64,000 nt of DNA from Blastocatellia bacterium (GTDB lineage: Bacteria; Acidobacteriota; Blastocatellia; Chloracidobacteriales; Chloracidobacteriaceae), in the NCBI GenBank assembly GCA_019695185.1, contig JAIBAN010000009.1:1-64000 (forward strand), written 5' to 3'. The translations under genes were made by a program, and so were the position numbers. Position 1 is the stretch's first letter; each line of letters begins with the position of its first letter. Of the stretch, positions 35,639 through 44,527 are shown piece after piece. The notes beneath the pieces were generated by a model, which ran no database searches, was not told the DNA's origin, and saw only the letters and a list, made by a program, of their open reading frames with translations.

Positions 35639-36247
35639 TTATTTCTTCGCTGGCGCATCTGCCGGCATATTCAGGACATCGGCTTCTGAAGCAAAGTAGG
35701 TGGTCAGCGTGAACGAGGACTCAATGGTCAGATTGGTTGTTTGCGGACTGGCTTTCTTAATATCAACATCCGTCACCTGTACAATCCGTTTGAAATTGGC
35801 AATGTCCTCAAAAAATTTCCCCAGATTGGCATAGGTTGCACCAACCTGAACTTCAACCGGTTTTTCTTTGTAAAACTCTTTCGATGTGGCAGCTTTGGGC
35901 TTAAAGGCTCGAATGATCAAAGTGTCACTTTGGGCTTTTTGTTGTAATTCAGCCAGTGTCTCTGAAATTTTCACTTCCTCTGGCAACCGCTCCCGGTACA
36001 CTTTGAGTTCATCCAAAGCCTGTTGATATTGCCGCTGATAATCTGCCAATTGGGCTCGCACCTGTTCCGCCTGACGGTTTTCCTCATGTAAAGTGTCGGC
36101 TTCTTTGTTAATCCCATCCGTTTTCAGCCGGACATCGGAAAAAGCCAGCAAATCAACGAGATACCACAACCCAAAAACCAACGCCACTAGAATTAAGAGT
36201 TGACCCCACCAGGGAATATTGCCAAGGAATCCACGCCCTTCAGCCAT
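35639..36247 (-). CDS. pilO: Type IV pilus inner-membrane protein PilO
   Basis: The 202-residue protein has a short cytoplasmic tail and one membrane helix (about 13-33). A coiled coil (about 45-95) leads to a ferredoxin-like periplasmic domain ending near residue 185. PilO forms heterodimers with PilN in the alignment complex. AGGAG precedes the ATG. It follows pilN and precedes pilP in the leftward operon. Confidence 0.92.
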   Translation of the reverse strand: MAEGRGFLGNIPWWGQLLILVALVFGLWYLVDLLAFSDVRLKTDGINKEADTLHEENRQAEQVRAQLADYQRQYQQALDELKVYRERLPEEVKISETLAELQQKAQSDTLIIRAFKPKAATSKEFYKEKPVEVQVGATYANLGKFFEDIANFKRIVQVTDVDIKKASPQTTNLTIESSFTLTTYFASEADVLNMPADAPAKK

Positions 36248-36344
36248 ATAGTTCTCCTCACACGAATCGCCACATTGACGACGGTTTTTGCCTTAATGTA
36301 TCAGGTCTCCCACCGGTCACTTGTTCAGTGCCGATACCACAGGT

Positions 36345-36992
36345 TTACTTCCCAGGCGGGACAGATGCAGTTTTACCTGCTTCTCCCGGACCTGGAGCTG
36401 GTTGTGGCGGGTTGTAATTACAGACAATGGTAAATCTCAAAACCTGAGCTTCCTTATCGTCCGGGTTAGCGACCCCTCCTACCCCGGTTGAATCAAAGGT
36501 GGGATCCACATTGGTAAACAACCCGTTGGAAAACCGCTCCAACTGCTGGGCAAATTGGGTCACCAACTCCTTGCGCTCAGTTTTACCATCAATGGTGATC
36601 TGATTGCCGCGCTGTTTGATATTTTCCAGTTGAACGCCAGTTGGAATCCGGTCGTTGATATTGGATAGAACAGCCACTGGGCCACGTTGTGAAGCAGCCA
36701 ATTGTTTAATGATTTTCAGCCGGTTTTGCACAATTTCGTTCTTTTTCTTGAATTCCTCGGCCTGCTTTTTGATTGCTTCGAGTTTGACTTTCGCTTCTTT
36801 CTCTGTTTTTAACCGGGCTTCCGCATCAGCCAACCGTGAATAGGTCACCTGATAGTCAGCCCCAATGGCTATTATCAAAGTTAAAAAAGCAACTGCCACC
36901 GTTAAAATCTGACCTGTGGCCTGAGCAGGTTTGGGTGCTGGAGTGGCTGCAGTTTCCTGGACTGCGCTTGCCAATAGATTGACTCTCACCAT
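36345..36992 (-). CDS. pilN: Type IV pilus inner-membrane protein PilN
   Basis: The 215-residue protein starts MVRVNLLAS, which resembles the N-terminal PilN peptide (INLLP in the family) that binds PilM. A membrane helix follows (about 27-48), then a coiled coil (about 50-95) and a ferredoxin-like domain with GVQLENIKQRGNQITIDG. It should pair with PilO and recruit cytoplasmic PilM. A Pro/Ala/Gly-rich tail of 15-20 residues is present. Confidence 0.93.
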   Translation of the reverse strand: MVRVNLLASAVQETAATPAPKPAQATGQILTVAVAFLTLIIAIGADYQVTYSRLADAEARLKTEKEAKVKLEAIKKQAEEFKKKNEIVQNRLKIIKQLAASQRGPVAVLSNINDRIPTGVQLENIKQRGNQITIDGKTERKELVTQFAQQLERFSNGLFTNVDPTFDSTGVGGVANPDDKEAQVLRFTIVCNYNPPQPAPGPGEAGKTASVPPGK

Positions 36993-37149
36993 AAAGCTTG
37001 CGGTTGTTTGGAACTGTCGATGACAGTCTGCCGAACCGCCTCTCCTTTCTGATCCGCCTCCTGGGGAGGTACCAATGTTAAAACCAGTGTTCTAGGCGGG
37101 AAGATGGTGCCGGAATGGCACCCGGCCCGCCTGCCGGCCTTTCTGTCAC

Positions 37150-38211
37150 CTATTGATCTGCACACCTGCTGGCCAACCCCACGGCAATGGCCATGTTCGG
37201 AGCAAGTTCCCGAATATATTCCTCATCAAACTTCTTCGCATTGAATTTAATGGTGCGAAACGCATCAAATCGTTCTACGGGGATGCCAAACCGCTCTGAA
37301 AAGTACGAGGTCAGTCCGCGCACCTTGGAACTACCACCGGAAACTAAAATCCGGTCAATTTGGACCGAGTCCCCCATCTGGCTGGTCGCCTTCCAGAAAT
37401 CAAGGGTTTTTTGCACTTCCATCGCCAGAATATCCGTTACTGACTCAATCAATGGCTGGGCGTCTTCAGGCTGCACGCCATTGTCGGTGGGAACACCTCG
37501 TTTCAAGGCTTCCGCCTGTTCAAAGGTCAGATTCAATTCCTTTTGCAGCAAGTCGGTGTATTGATTTCCACCAGCCGAAACGTCACGGGTAAAGAGCGAG
37601 GAGGTTCCCCGCACAACATTGATGCTGGTCACACTGGCTCCAATATCGAGCAGTGCGACGGTTGTTGTGGGCATGGGTTGATAGTTCAACTCATAGGAAT
37701 TTTGGAGGGCAAATGAATCCACATCCATGAAAACCGGTTGTTTGCTGGCTTGGGCGATGACCTGGGTGTATTGGGCAATCTTGTCTCGCTTACATGCCAC
37801 CAGCAATACTTCCATGCTGCCACTGGCCGGGTCCCTTCCCAACACTTCATAGCTGAGGTTTACATCCGCAATGTCAAAAGGGATGTGCTGTTCAGCCTCC
37901 CAATTGATGCGCTCCGCCAGTTCCTCATCACTCATATAGGGAACTGAGATTTTCTTAACAATCACTGAATGGCCCGAAACGGAGGTGCCAACCTGATTGG
38001 TTTTGATTCCCTGCTCGGTAAAAATCCGGCTGATGACATCACTGACATGGTTTAAGTCGATGATGTGGCCATCCACAATGGTATCGGAAAGCAACGGGAC
38101 GTGGCCGATTGCCACCAACTCAAATGTCCCTTTTTGATGCTTGAGTTCGACAGCCTTGACTGCACTGGAACCAATGTCAACACCGACCAGACTACGCTTT
38201 GCGCCAAACAT
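37150..38211 (-). CDS. pilM: Type IV pilus actin-like ATPase PilM
   Basis: The 353-residue cytoplasmic protein is FtsA/actin-like. It has VGVDIGSSAVKAVEL near the N-terminus, the phosphate 2 loop ALLDIGASVTSINV and the adenosine loop ILVSGGSSKVRG. PilM binds nucleotides and the N-terminus of PilN, tying the pilus motor to the membrane complex. It is the first gene of the leftward operon. The 157-bp gap to pilN carries a GGTGCC/GGCACC hairpin at about 37105-37121 whose role is unknown. Confidence 0.95.
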   Translation of the reverse strand: MFGAKRSLVGVDIGSSAVKAVELKHQKGTFELVAIGHVPLLSDTIVDGHIIDLNHVSDVISRIFTEQGIKTNQVGTSVSGHSVIVKKISVPYMSDEELAERINWEAEQHIPFDIADVNLSYEVLGRDPASGSMEVLLVACKRDKIAQYTQVIAQASKQPVFMDVDSFALQNSYELNYQPMPTTTVALLDIGASVTSINVVRGTSSLFTRDVSAGGNQYTDLLQKELNLTFEQAEALKRGVPTDNGVQPEDAQPLIESVTDILAMEVQKTLDFWKATSQMGDSVQIDRILVSGGSSKVRGLTSYFSERFGIPVERFDAFRTIKFNAKKFDEEYIRELAPNMAIAVGLASRCADQ

Positions 38212-38839
38212 AGTGTTTCCTTTGTCTTCAGTTGATTTCGAACGGGCAAACGACCTTGGACTGTAAACTGGCGAAATGAAAGTGAAAAGGATGGGTCACA
38301 TGATGATTTTTGGGGTGGCACAAATGGCAACCAGCGCACGTACAAACGCGTAAAGACAACACAGGCCGCCAAAAAACCTCTGATGCCCACTCAATCTCAG
38401 CTTTTGGGACAACCTGGGAAGTGAGAAGAGACGTAGTAAGCGCGAAACCTGCTTCCTCGTGCAACCTCTTTTTCAAGAGGTCAAAGTTCGCACCGAAAAT
38501 GAGAGACGCCAAGCTTCACCAAAACGAAACTTCGGCAACCCATAACTTGACACTGGTTTTAGACGATTACCCTGGATGACAGTAACGAACGTTTAGTAAA
38601 ACGTGAGTGAATCGCAGCGTGTGCTGATGTAAAAACTTGCTGCTATTAGGCTGCCCATAATTACCATTCATCAATTGATGGCGTCAACCTTTTTTTGTCC
38701 AGGGGACACGGAGCGAATGGAATTTCGAGACTGATTACTGTACTTTTCAAAATTCTCATGATCGTTTTTTTTTCCTGGCAGAAAGCGCTTCCCTGCTTTG
38801 TCAAAAACGCGTCAATCCGTGTAAATTCGCAGGGTGAAC
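38212..38839. other. Long divergent intergenic region upstream of the pilus operon
   Basis: This 628-bp gap separates pilM from the rightward gene at 38840. It must hold the pilus-operon promoter. No consensus-like promoter pair that I trust was found on the minus strand, and short frames here lack protein-like composition. A TTGACA (38547-38552) occurs on the plus strand but has no good -10 box at standard spacing. No repeat pair of the junction type is present. Confidence 0.55.
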
Positions 38840-40612
38840 ATGAACAAGAAAAAAATTTTGTTGTTGGTATGGGGAGGGCTGCTCATAGTGACCGGCTGGT
38901 TGTGGTGGACGCTCGTCCGCCGGCCAACACCAGTCAATCTGGCAGAATTGGTACCAGAACACAGCCTTCTTTATTTTGAAGCCCAAAGTTTACCGGACCT
39001 TTACCGGGCCGTCACCCAATCACATTTCTGGCAGGAATCCTGCACTGCCCTCAATGTGCCAGACCAGTTCCTTTATGTTGGTCAAACCCTGGACTGGCTT
39101 GAAGGAAATCCATTAGGGCCGGACGAACTGGTGATTGGTGAACGAGCTCAGATTGGTTTGACTGTGTCAGGGTTTGAACTGGAGCGGGTCCCGGCCCTGC
39201 AGCCAGGTGAACCGTTGGAGACAAGCCTGACCCTGCGGGGCACCTTGCTTCTGAAAACCCACACCACGGAAACCCGAACTCAGCGTTTTTGCGAGAACCG
39301 ACTTCCGCTTTTGGCCCGCAAGATATTTGGCTCGAATCCGGTCCGGGAAACCCTTTCTCTGGAAAATCAGGCGGTGCAACGGTTCCGGGCACAAGGAAGT
39401 GAAAAGGCACTCTGGGCCGGATGCGTCGGCGACCTGATTTTAATCAGTAACGATGAAGCCTCGCTCAAAGCCTGCCTGGCCAGTGCCACCCGACAGGCAG
39501 CCGGGCTGGCAGCCACGGGCTTGTGTCGTTCTGCCCAGATTTCACTCAAACACGAAGAGGCAACCTGTTTTGGATTTATTACCCCCACCGGAGTGGGCCG
39601 CTTGGCAGCGTTGGGGCTGGCCTTGGTGGTGCCCAAATTCGGACAGTCAGAGGCCGAACTGGTCACTCAGGCTGTTTCCAATGTAAATCAGGGAATTGCA
39701 TTCAGTACCATGGTGGAAAACGGTCTCTTTGTGGACAAATCCATTATCCTGCTCCAGCCTGACCTGGTGGATGGATTACGCCCGTTGGTGCAGGTTACGG
39801 CCACAGAAAACCGGATCCGCGAAGTCCTCCCGGCAGATGCGGCCAGCACTTCGATTGTAAATCTTTCCCGTCCTGGCAGCATGATTGACGCAGTCCATGC
39901 CTACGTTTCAGCACATAGCAATGTGGCGGTCAGTTTCGCGCTACGGCAGGCCCTCAACGGACTGGGGGAAACATTTGGCATTAATCCCAAAGAAACCATA
40001 GGAGATGCCTTTGGCACAGAATTTGGCCTCGTGAAATTCCGTCAATCCGAGTCCACGGGTTGGGTGCTGCAAACCCGAAATCGGGTCCGGTTGCTCCCCA
40101 CGGTTGATCGTTACCTGCGCTTTGGGAATGCCACGTTGGAAAACCAAACCTATCGAGGACTGGAACTGGCGGTATCGTCCCACCCAGACCAGCGAACGGC
40201 AGTGTTTTTGGGTGATTTTCTTATCCTGGCACCACTTCCGGCAGTCAAACATTGCTGTGACGCATTTCTGGATGGAAAAACCCTGGCCCAACAGGGAATT
40301 CCCAGTGGAGCCCTGCCTACAGGCGGATCCGGAGTTTCCTTTTTGCGTTCGATTGATACCGACCCACACGAAACCGAAATGTTCATCCTGCTGCTGGCCA
40401 AAATCAGCCGGGCTGGGGATGCGACTCCCCGCCGGCTGAACGACCCGAAAATCAAAGACCTGCTGCAACGGGTGCCACCCGCCACCAGCGTAGTTGAGTT
40501 GCATTCGGATGGCATCTACAGCGAAACTCGCTCTGCCGTTGGTCGGTTTGGCCGGTTGGCAGCATTCTTTGGCCCCGAGCCGAGCCTGACACCAACCATC
40601 ACCCCAAACTGA
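38840..40612 (+). CDS. Membrane-anchored protein of unknown function, DUF3352-like
   Basis: The 590-residue protein has a Lys-rich start and one membrane helix (about 6-24), then a long soluble part outside the cytoplasm. It opens with LAELVPEHSLLYFEAQSLPDL, which recalls proteins of the DUF3352 type that begin LPxDtxxyxxv; the match is weak. No catalytic motif was found. The ATG at 40612 minus 590 codons, at 38840, follows AGGGTG, and a GTG two codons upstream is the alternative. cinA follows in the same direction after 42 bp. Confidence 0.7.
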   Translation: MNKKKILLLVWGGLLIVTGWLWWTLVRRPTPVNLAELVPEHSLLYFEAQSLPDLYRAVTQSHFWQESCTALNVPDQFLYVGQTLDWLEGNPLGPDELVIGERAQIGLTVSGFELERVPALQPGEPLETSLTLRGTLLLKTHTTETRTQRFCENRLPLLARKIFGSNPVRETLSLENQAVQRFRAQGSEKALWAGCVGDLILISNDEASLKACLASATRQAAGLAATGLCRSAQISLKHEEATCFGFITPTGVGRLAALGLALVVPKFGQSEAELVTQAVSNVNQGIAFSTMVENGLFVDKSIILLQPDLVDGLRPLVQVTATENRIREVLPADAASTSIVNLSRPGSMIDAVHAYVSAHSNVAVSFALRQALNGLGETFGINPKETIGDAFGTEFGLVKFRQSESTGWVLQTRNRVRLLPTVDRYLRFGNATLENQTYRGLELAVSSHPDQRTAVFLGDFLILAPLPAVKHCCDAFLDGKTLAQQGIPSGALPTGGSGVSFLRSIDTDPHETEMFILLLAKISRAGDATPRRLNDPKIKDLLQRVPPATSVVELHSDGIYSETRSAVGRFGRLAAFFGPEPSLTPTITPN

Positions 40613-40654
40613 ATTCGGCTTCCCAATTCCGTTTTTACAGACTGTGAAGACACT

Positions 40655-41941
40655 ATGGCCCTGACCCTCAACGAAACCCGAAAAACCAAACCTGACTCTG
40701 CTCCGCTCCACGCTGAAATCATCGCCATTGGCTCGGAACTGCTGACGCCCAACCGAACCGATACGAATTCTCTCTGGTTGACCCAACAACTCAACAGTCT
40801 GGGCATTACCCTACGGCAGAAAACCATTGTTGGGGATGATGAACAATGCCTGGAGGACACCCTTCGGGATGCGCTGAAACGAACCCGCGTTATTCTTTCG
40901 ACCGGGGGCCTGGGGCCGACGGAGGATGACATCACCCGCAAGGTTTATGCCCGGGTTTTGCGCCGTCCGCTGGTCTTTCATCCGGAAATCCTGGACCGGA
41001 TTCGCCACTTGTTTGAAAGTCGGGGAATGAAAATGTCACCTAATAATGAACGGCAGGCCCTGGTGCCACAGGATGCGGAAATTCTTCCCAATCCCAATGG
41101 CACGGCACCGGGAATTCTGATTCGGAACCAGGACCAAGTGATTGCCATCCTGCCGGGGCCGCCCCGTGAAATGCAGCCCATGTTTACGAATTATGTCCGC
41201 CCGGTGCTGGAACCACTTTCCGGCGGTTTGCGATTACGTCAGCGGATCCTGCGGGTTTCAGGCATGGGCGAATCAGCCGTGGACAATTTAATTGCCCCGG
41301 TCTATCAGCGCTATACCAACCCAGCCACAACCATCCTTTTTAATAAGACGGATATTGAAGTTCATCTGACAGCCACCGCCCCAACCGAAGCCGAAGCCGA
41401 CCGATTGATTGACGAAGTGGCCGTCCAGGTTGAAGAAAAATTGGGTGAGAACCTGTTTGCGCATCAAGGCGAAACACTGGAGCAGGTGGTGGCACTCAAG
41501 CTCACTGTGAAAGGCTACACAATTGCCACCGCCGAAAGTTGTACCGGCGGACTGATTGCCGCCCGGTTGACGGATATTCCCGGCAGCTCGAAGTATTTTT
41601 TGCAGGGAGCGGTGACCTATTCCAACGAAGCCAAAACCCAGGTTTTGGGCGTTCCGGCAGATTTGATTGCCACCCACGGCGCAGTCAGCCCGGAAGTTGC
41701 CGAAAGCATGGCACGTGGCATCAAGGAACGTTCCGGAGCCACCATCGGGGTCGGTGTGACCGGCATCGCCGGACCTGATGGAGGAACAACGGAAAAACCC
41801 GTGGGCTTGGTTTATATTGGAATTGCCGATGATGTTGGAACCACCCACCGCAAACTGATACTGCCTGGCGACCGGGAGCGCATCCGCTGGCTTACGTCGC
41901 AAGCTGCCCTGGATTTGGTTCGGCGGCGGTACCTTTTATAA
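40655..41941 (+). CDS. cinA: CinA-like protein (nicotinamide-nucleotide amidohydrolase)
   Basis: The 428-residue protein has the two-domain CinA layout. The N-terminal COG1058 domain (about 18-185) shows IIAIGSELL, VGDDEQCLEDTLRDAL and LSTGGLGPTEDDITRK, and would act on ADP-ribose or NMN pyrophosphates. The C-terminal amidase (about 270-425) has the catalytic Ser in ATAESCTGGLIAARLTDIPG and GVTGIAGPDGGTTEKPVG. Such proteins recycle pyridine nucleotides by deamidating NMN. A GGTTCAG/CCCTGAA repeat pair follows the stop. Confidence 0.95.
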   Translation: MALTLNETRKTKPDSAPLHAEIIAIGSELLTPNRTDTNSLWLTQQLNSLGITLRQKTIVGDDEQCLEDTLRDALKRTRVILSTGGLGPTEDDITRKVYARVLRRPLVFHPEILDRIRHLFESRGMKMSPNNERQALVPQDAEILPNPNGTAPGILIRNQDQVIAILPGPPREMQPMFTNYVRPVLEPLSGGLRLRQRILRVSGMGESAVDNLIAPVYQRYTNPATTILFNKTDIEVHLTATAPTEAEADRLIDEVAVQVEEKLGENLFAHQGETLEQVVALKLTVKGYTIATAESCTGGLIAARLTDIPGSSKYFLQGAVTYSNEAKTQVLGVPADLIATHGAVSPEVAESMARGIKERSGATIGVGVTGIAGPDGGTTEKPVGLVYIGIADDVGTTHRKLILPGDRERIRWLTSQAALDLVRRRYLL

Positions 41942-41949
41942 AAAGCAAA

Positions 41950-42049
41950 GGTTCAGGGTTTCAGGGATTTTTGGTTTTTGACTTGGAATCCATTCTGTAT
42001 CTCAAGTTTTCGAGGTTCGAAAACCCTGAACCCTAACCCCTGAACCCTG
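41950..42049. repeat. Inverted GGTTCAG/CCCTGAA repeat pair with a shared core
   Basis: The left arm (about 41950-41966) starts a few bases after the cinA stop. The right arm (about 42022-42049) ends four bases before the next ATG. The core between them, 41966-42030, aligns without gaps over 65 bases to 57075-57139, at roughly three quarters identity by eye. The two sites are therefore copies of one dispersed element. Confidence 0.92.
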
Positions 42050-42053
42050 TTTT

Positions 42054-43319
42054 ATGTCCCAATTTACAATCAAACCCGACCTGACTGAAACGCCGTTTGA
42101 CCGGCAGGAGCGCATCGGCTGGTGGAAGCAGGATATTTTACGGCAAGCTCGCATTCTGGTGGTGGGAGCCGGTGCTTTGGGAAATGAAGCGCTCAAAAAT
42201 CTGCTTCTTTTGGGGGCTACCCGAATTCTGGTGATAGACTTTGACACCATTTCCATGTCCAACCTGAGTCGGACGCTCCTCTTTCGGACAGAAGACATCG
42301 GGCAGCCGAAAGCCCCGCTCGCAGCAACACGGGCCCGTGATCTCGCCCTTGAACCATCAGCTAAAATCATTGGATTGAACGCCGATTTGGTTTGGGATGT
42401 GGGTTGGGGGTTGGTGCGCCGCATGGACTTGATTCTTGGTTGCGTGGATAACGACGAAGCCCGTCTGACGATCAATCGAATGGCACGAGCAGTTGGGGTT
42501 CCCTGGATTAACGCCGGAATATTTGAACTGACCGGCAGTGTCACAGTCTTTGCCGGACAGGCAGCCTGTTTTGAATGTGCAGTCACAGCCGACCAGATTG
42601 CCGATGCCCGTTCCCGTTATGATTCCTGCGAACAGGTCAAAAAACGCTATCTGGAAACAGAACGACTGCCCACAGTACAGGTTACGTCGGCGATTGTTTC
42701 GGGCCTACAAGTTCAGGAAGCCGTTAAACTTCTCCATGGAGAATCAGTCGCTGATGGTGTCAAACTTGTCTATAACGGGTCAACCCAACGGTTTCATACC
42801 ATTCAGTTGCCGGAAATCCCTCACTGTCTCGCTCATGGCCGGTTTGAGGCCATCCGGGAGCTTCCTGCCAGCGCCCGCACCACAACCTTGGAACAATTTC
42901 TCGACCTCGTTGAACAGGACCTTGGCAGACCAGTCACGGTTGATCTCGGACGCCGTTTTCTGATCCGAATTCGGTGCCGGATGTGCAGTTGTTGGGTGGA
43001 ATTGAACCGACCGGTGCATCGGGTTTTCGATGACGAGACCTTTTGCCCGAACTGTCGCACGGGAAACCACACCTCGGTACCGACTGCTACGCCTGCAACA
43101 ACCGAGGCCTATGTCGAGGATGCCACCCGTTTCTCCCGGACCAGATTTGGGAGCTTTGAAATGACATCGGACCGTCGGCACATGACTCTGTGGGAGGTCG
43201 GAGTGCCACCGCTCCATCTGCTTTCTGTGACCAATGACCAAGGCGAGCGATTCACCTATGAACTGACCGGCGATACCACAGAATTTCTGGCTGACTGGGA
43301 TTCGGAAATCCGGTCCTGA
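42054..43319 (+). CDS. E1-like (ThiF/MoeB family) adenylyltransferase with C-terminal zinc domain
   Basis: The 421-residue enzyme has the E1 Rossmann loop VVGAGALGNE (Gly38-Gly43), FDTISMSNLSR (Arg73) and GCVDNDEARLTINR with the adenylation Asp. A zinc site of MoeB spacing is present: Cys172, Cys175, Cys258 and His261. Cys192 is at the position where MoeB/ThiF have their conserved Cys, followed by TSAIVSGLQVQEAVKLLHG. E1-like enzymes adenylate the C-terminal Gly of ubiquitin-like proteins. Residues 300-335 form a second zinc ribbon (Cys308, Cys311, Cys331, Cys334), and about 85 more residues follow. A ubiquitin-like protein ending in Gly-Gly is encoded 570 bp downstream. Confidence 0.9.
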   Translation: MSQFTIKPDLTETPFDRQERIGWWKQDILRQARILVVGAGALGNEALKNLLLLGATRILVIDFDTISMSNLSRTLLFRTEDIGQPKAPLAATRARDLALEPSAKIIGLNADLVWDVGWGLVRRMDLILGCVDNDEARLTINRMARAVGVPWINAGIFELTGSVTVFAGQAACFECAVTADQIADARSRYDSCEQVKKRYLETERLPTVQVTSAIVSGLQVQEAVKLLHGESVADGVKLVYNGSTQRFHTIQLPEIPHCLAHGRFEAIRELPASARTTTLEQFLDLVEQDLGRPVTVDLGRRFLIRIRCRMCSCWVELNRPVHRVFDDETFCPNCRTGNHTSVPTATPATTEAYVEDATRFSRTRFGSFEMTSDRRHMTLWEVGVPPLHLLSVTNDQGERFTYELTGDTTEFLADWDSEIRS

Positions 43320-43482
43320 TTACCAAAAATCAGTCCGGTTTCGCGTGTGGGTTTGAAACAACGGACAGGAATGCTACAGTTTCAGACAGAGACGAAATTT
43401 TTTCCGGTGATCACGCCTCTCGGGCATGTATATTCCGATTTGAGAACCCGAACCTCACGGATTCTGATTCCAAGGGGGGAAA

Positions 43483-43797
43483 ATGGATTTTTTGGCAGTT
43501 GGAGCCTTGTTTTTCCTGGTGGTGGTGGCTATTTCAGTGGGAATTGAACTCCAGGAACGATATCTCGGCGAAGGTGGTGCTGATGGCGGGGAGCGTGGGT
43601 TCCGCCTGCTCCCACGGCGCAATTACCGACAACTGCACGGAGAAAATTACGCCGCTCCATTGCTCCCCGCAGTGCCGCCAGGCAAGTTCCAGGTGAAACG
43701 CCAGGAACAAGCCAACCGTTGTGAAATCTGTCATCAACAGGATAGATTTGACTTGACAACCGGTCACTGTTCCCGCTGCAATCATCAGACCCATTGA
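43483..43797 (+). CDS. Small membrane protein with C-terminal zinc knuckle
   Basis: The 104-residue protein has one N-terminal membrane helix (about 3-21), a linker rich in Gly, Pro and Arg, and a C-terminal knuckle. The knuckle is Cys80, Cys83, Cys96 and Cys99 (C-x2-C-x12-C-x2-C), followed by His101 and His104. A strong AAGGGGGGA precedes the ATG, which settles the start. The knuckle is too short for a full RING finger but resembles half of one or a zinc ribbon. It lies between the E1-like gene and the ubiquitin-like gene in the same direction, so a link to them is inferred. No family was recognised. Confidence 0.75.
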   Translation: MDFLAVGALFFLVVVAISVGIELQERYLGEGGADGGERGFRLLPRRNYRQLHGENYAAPLLPAVPPGKFQVKRQEQANRCEICHQQDRFDLTTGHCSRCNHQTH

Positions 43798-43890
43798 AAC
43801 CGTCAGGGCCTGAAGCGGTGCCATTCATAAAAGTCTTTGTGAATTAAATTTATTGAATTGAGGAGGAAGCCTCCGGGCTTACAGTCACGC

Positions 43891-44199
43891 ATGTCGGATA
43901 TTGACGTTACCTTTCGAAATGAAAACAACGGAAAAGAAGTTGAAGTGACCGTCTCCGATGATATGACCGCCGATGCCATCTTACGCAATCTGGCCGATGC
44001 CGGACTGGTCCCCAGTGTTCCCGGCACAACTCTGGTTTTTCGCAACACACAACTTCGTCCAGGTCAGACATTGGCCCAGGCAGGGATTGTTTCCGGTGAC
44101 ACCATCAGTATTTTCCTCAACACCCGAGGCGGTTGCCACCATTTCCGGACCGCATTGACTAGTAACATTTCTTCCTTCAAATTTGAAAAAGGGGCTTGA
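43891..44199 (+). CDS. Ubiquitin-like beta-grasp protein with Gly-Gly and a C-terminal tail
   Basis: The 102-residue protein is ubiquitin-sized: IDVTFRNENNGKEVEVTV gives the first hairpin, ADAILRNLADAGLV the helix and TTLVFRNTQLRPGQTLAQAG the following strands. The last strand, DTISIFLNTRGG, places a di-glycine at residues 80-81, as in ubiquitin and its relatives. A tail of 21 residues follows, so a protease would have to expose the Gly-Gly, as in pro-forms of SUMO or ubiquitin. EsaB/YukD and sulfur-carrier proteins share this fold, and YukD-type proteins normally lack the Gly-Gly. An E1-like enzyme is encoded just upstream. The start is the ATG at 43891; a hairpin GGAGG-AAG-CCTCC lies in its leader. 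Confidence 0.78.
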   Translation: MSDIDVTFRNENNGKEVEVTVSDDMTADAILRNLADAGLVPSVPGTTLVFRNTQLRPGQTLAQAGIVSGDTISIFLNTRGGCHHFRTALTSNISSFKFEKGA

Positions 44200-44224
44200 C
44201 AGGTTCTGGAGACTGGAGTATTTT
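44196..44224 (+). promoter_or_regulatory. Sigma-70-type promoter for tRNA-Gly
   Basis: TTGACA (44196-44201) and TATTTT (44219-44224) are spaced 17 bases apart and lie about 31 bases upstream of the tRNA. The -35 box contains the stop codon of the ubiquitin-like gene. Confidence 0.75.
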
Positions 44225-44255
44225 CCGCGCTTCACTGAAAGCGAAGCAGTATTTT

Positions 44256-44330
<75 letters not shown>

Positions 44331-44340
44331 TTCAGTCTTG

Positions 44341-44369
44341 AAAAGCAGCCCATCCAAGGCTGCTTTTTT
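44341..44369 (+). terminator. Rho-independent terminator after tRNA-Gly
   Basis: AAAAGCAGCC (44341-44350) pairs with GGCTGCTTTT (44358-44367), followed by further T. It lies 11 bases after the tRNA and separates it from rpsA. Confidence 0.9.
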
Positions 44370-44451
44370 GCTTTTGCAAGAATTTTTCCAGCACAACCCC
44401 ATACATCCGTAAAGACTTTCCGGCAAACCCAACTCCAATCCATGCTTGCGC

Positions 44452-44480
44452 TTGACACCATACGCCCAGGCATTGTAGAT
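44452..44480 (+). promoter_or_regulatory. Candidate sigma-70-type promoter for rpsA
   Basis: TTGACA (44452-44457) and GTAGAT (44475-44480) are separated by 17 bases. They lie 47 bases before the rpsA start. The -35 box is perfect and the -10 box is weaker. Confidence 0.6.
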
Positions 44481-44527
44481 TCCCGGTTTCCAACTAAAAT
44501 CCATTTCTGTAGAGAGATCTTCAACTC

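Noticed and set aside
38230-38512. A 94-codon leftward frame upstream of pilM
   Set aside because: The composition is Cys- and His-rich without motifs and lies in the divergent promoter region. It is more likely a chance frame.
43891-44199. EsaB/YukD component of a type VII secretion system
   Set aside because: No EssC-type ATPase, WXG100 or other secretion gene is nearby, and the Gly-Gly ending beside an E1-like gene fits modification or sulfur transfer better.
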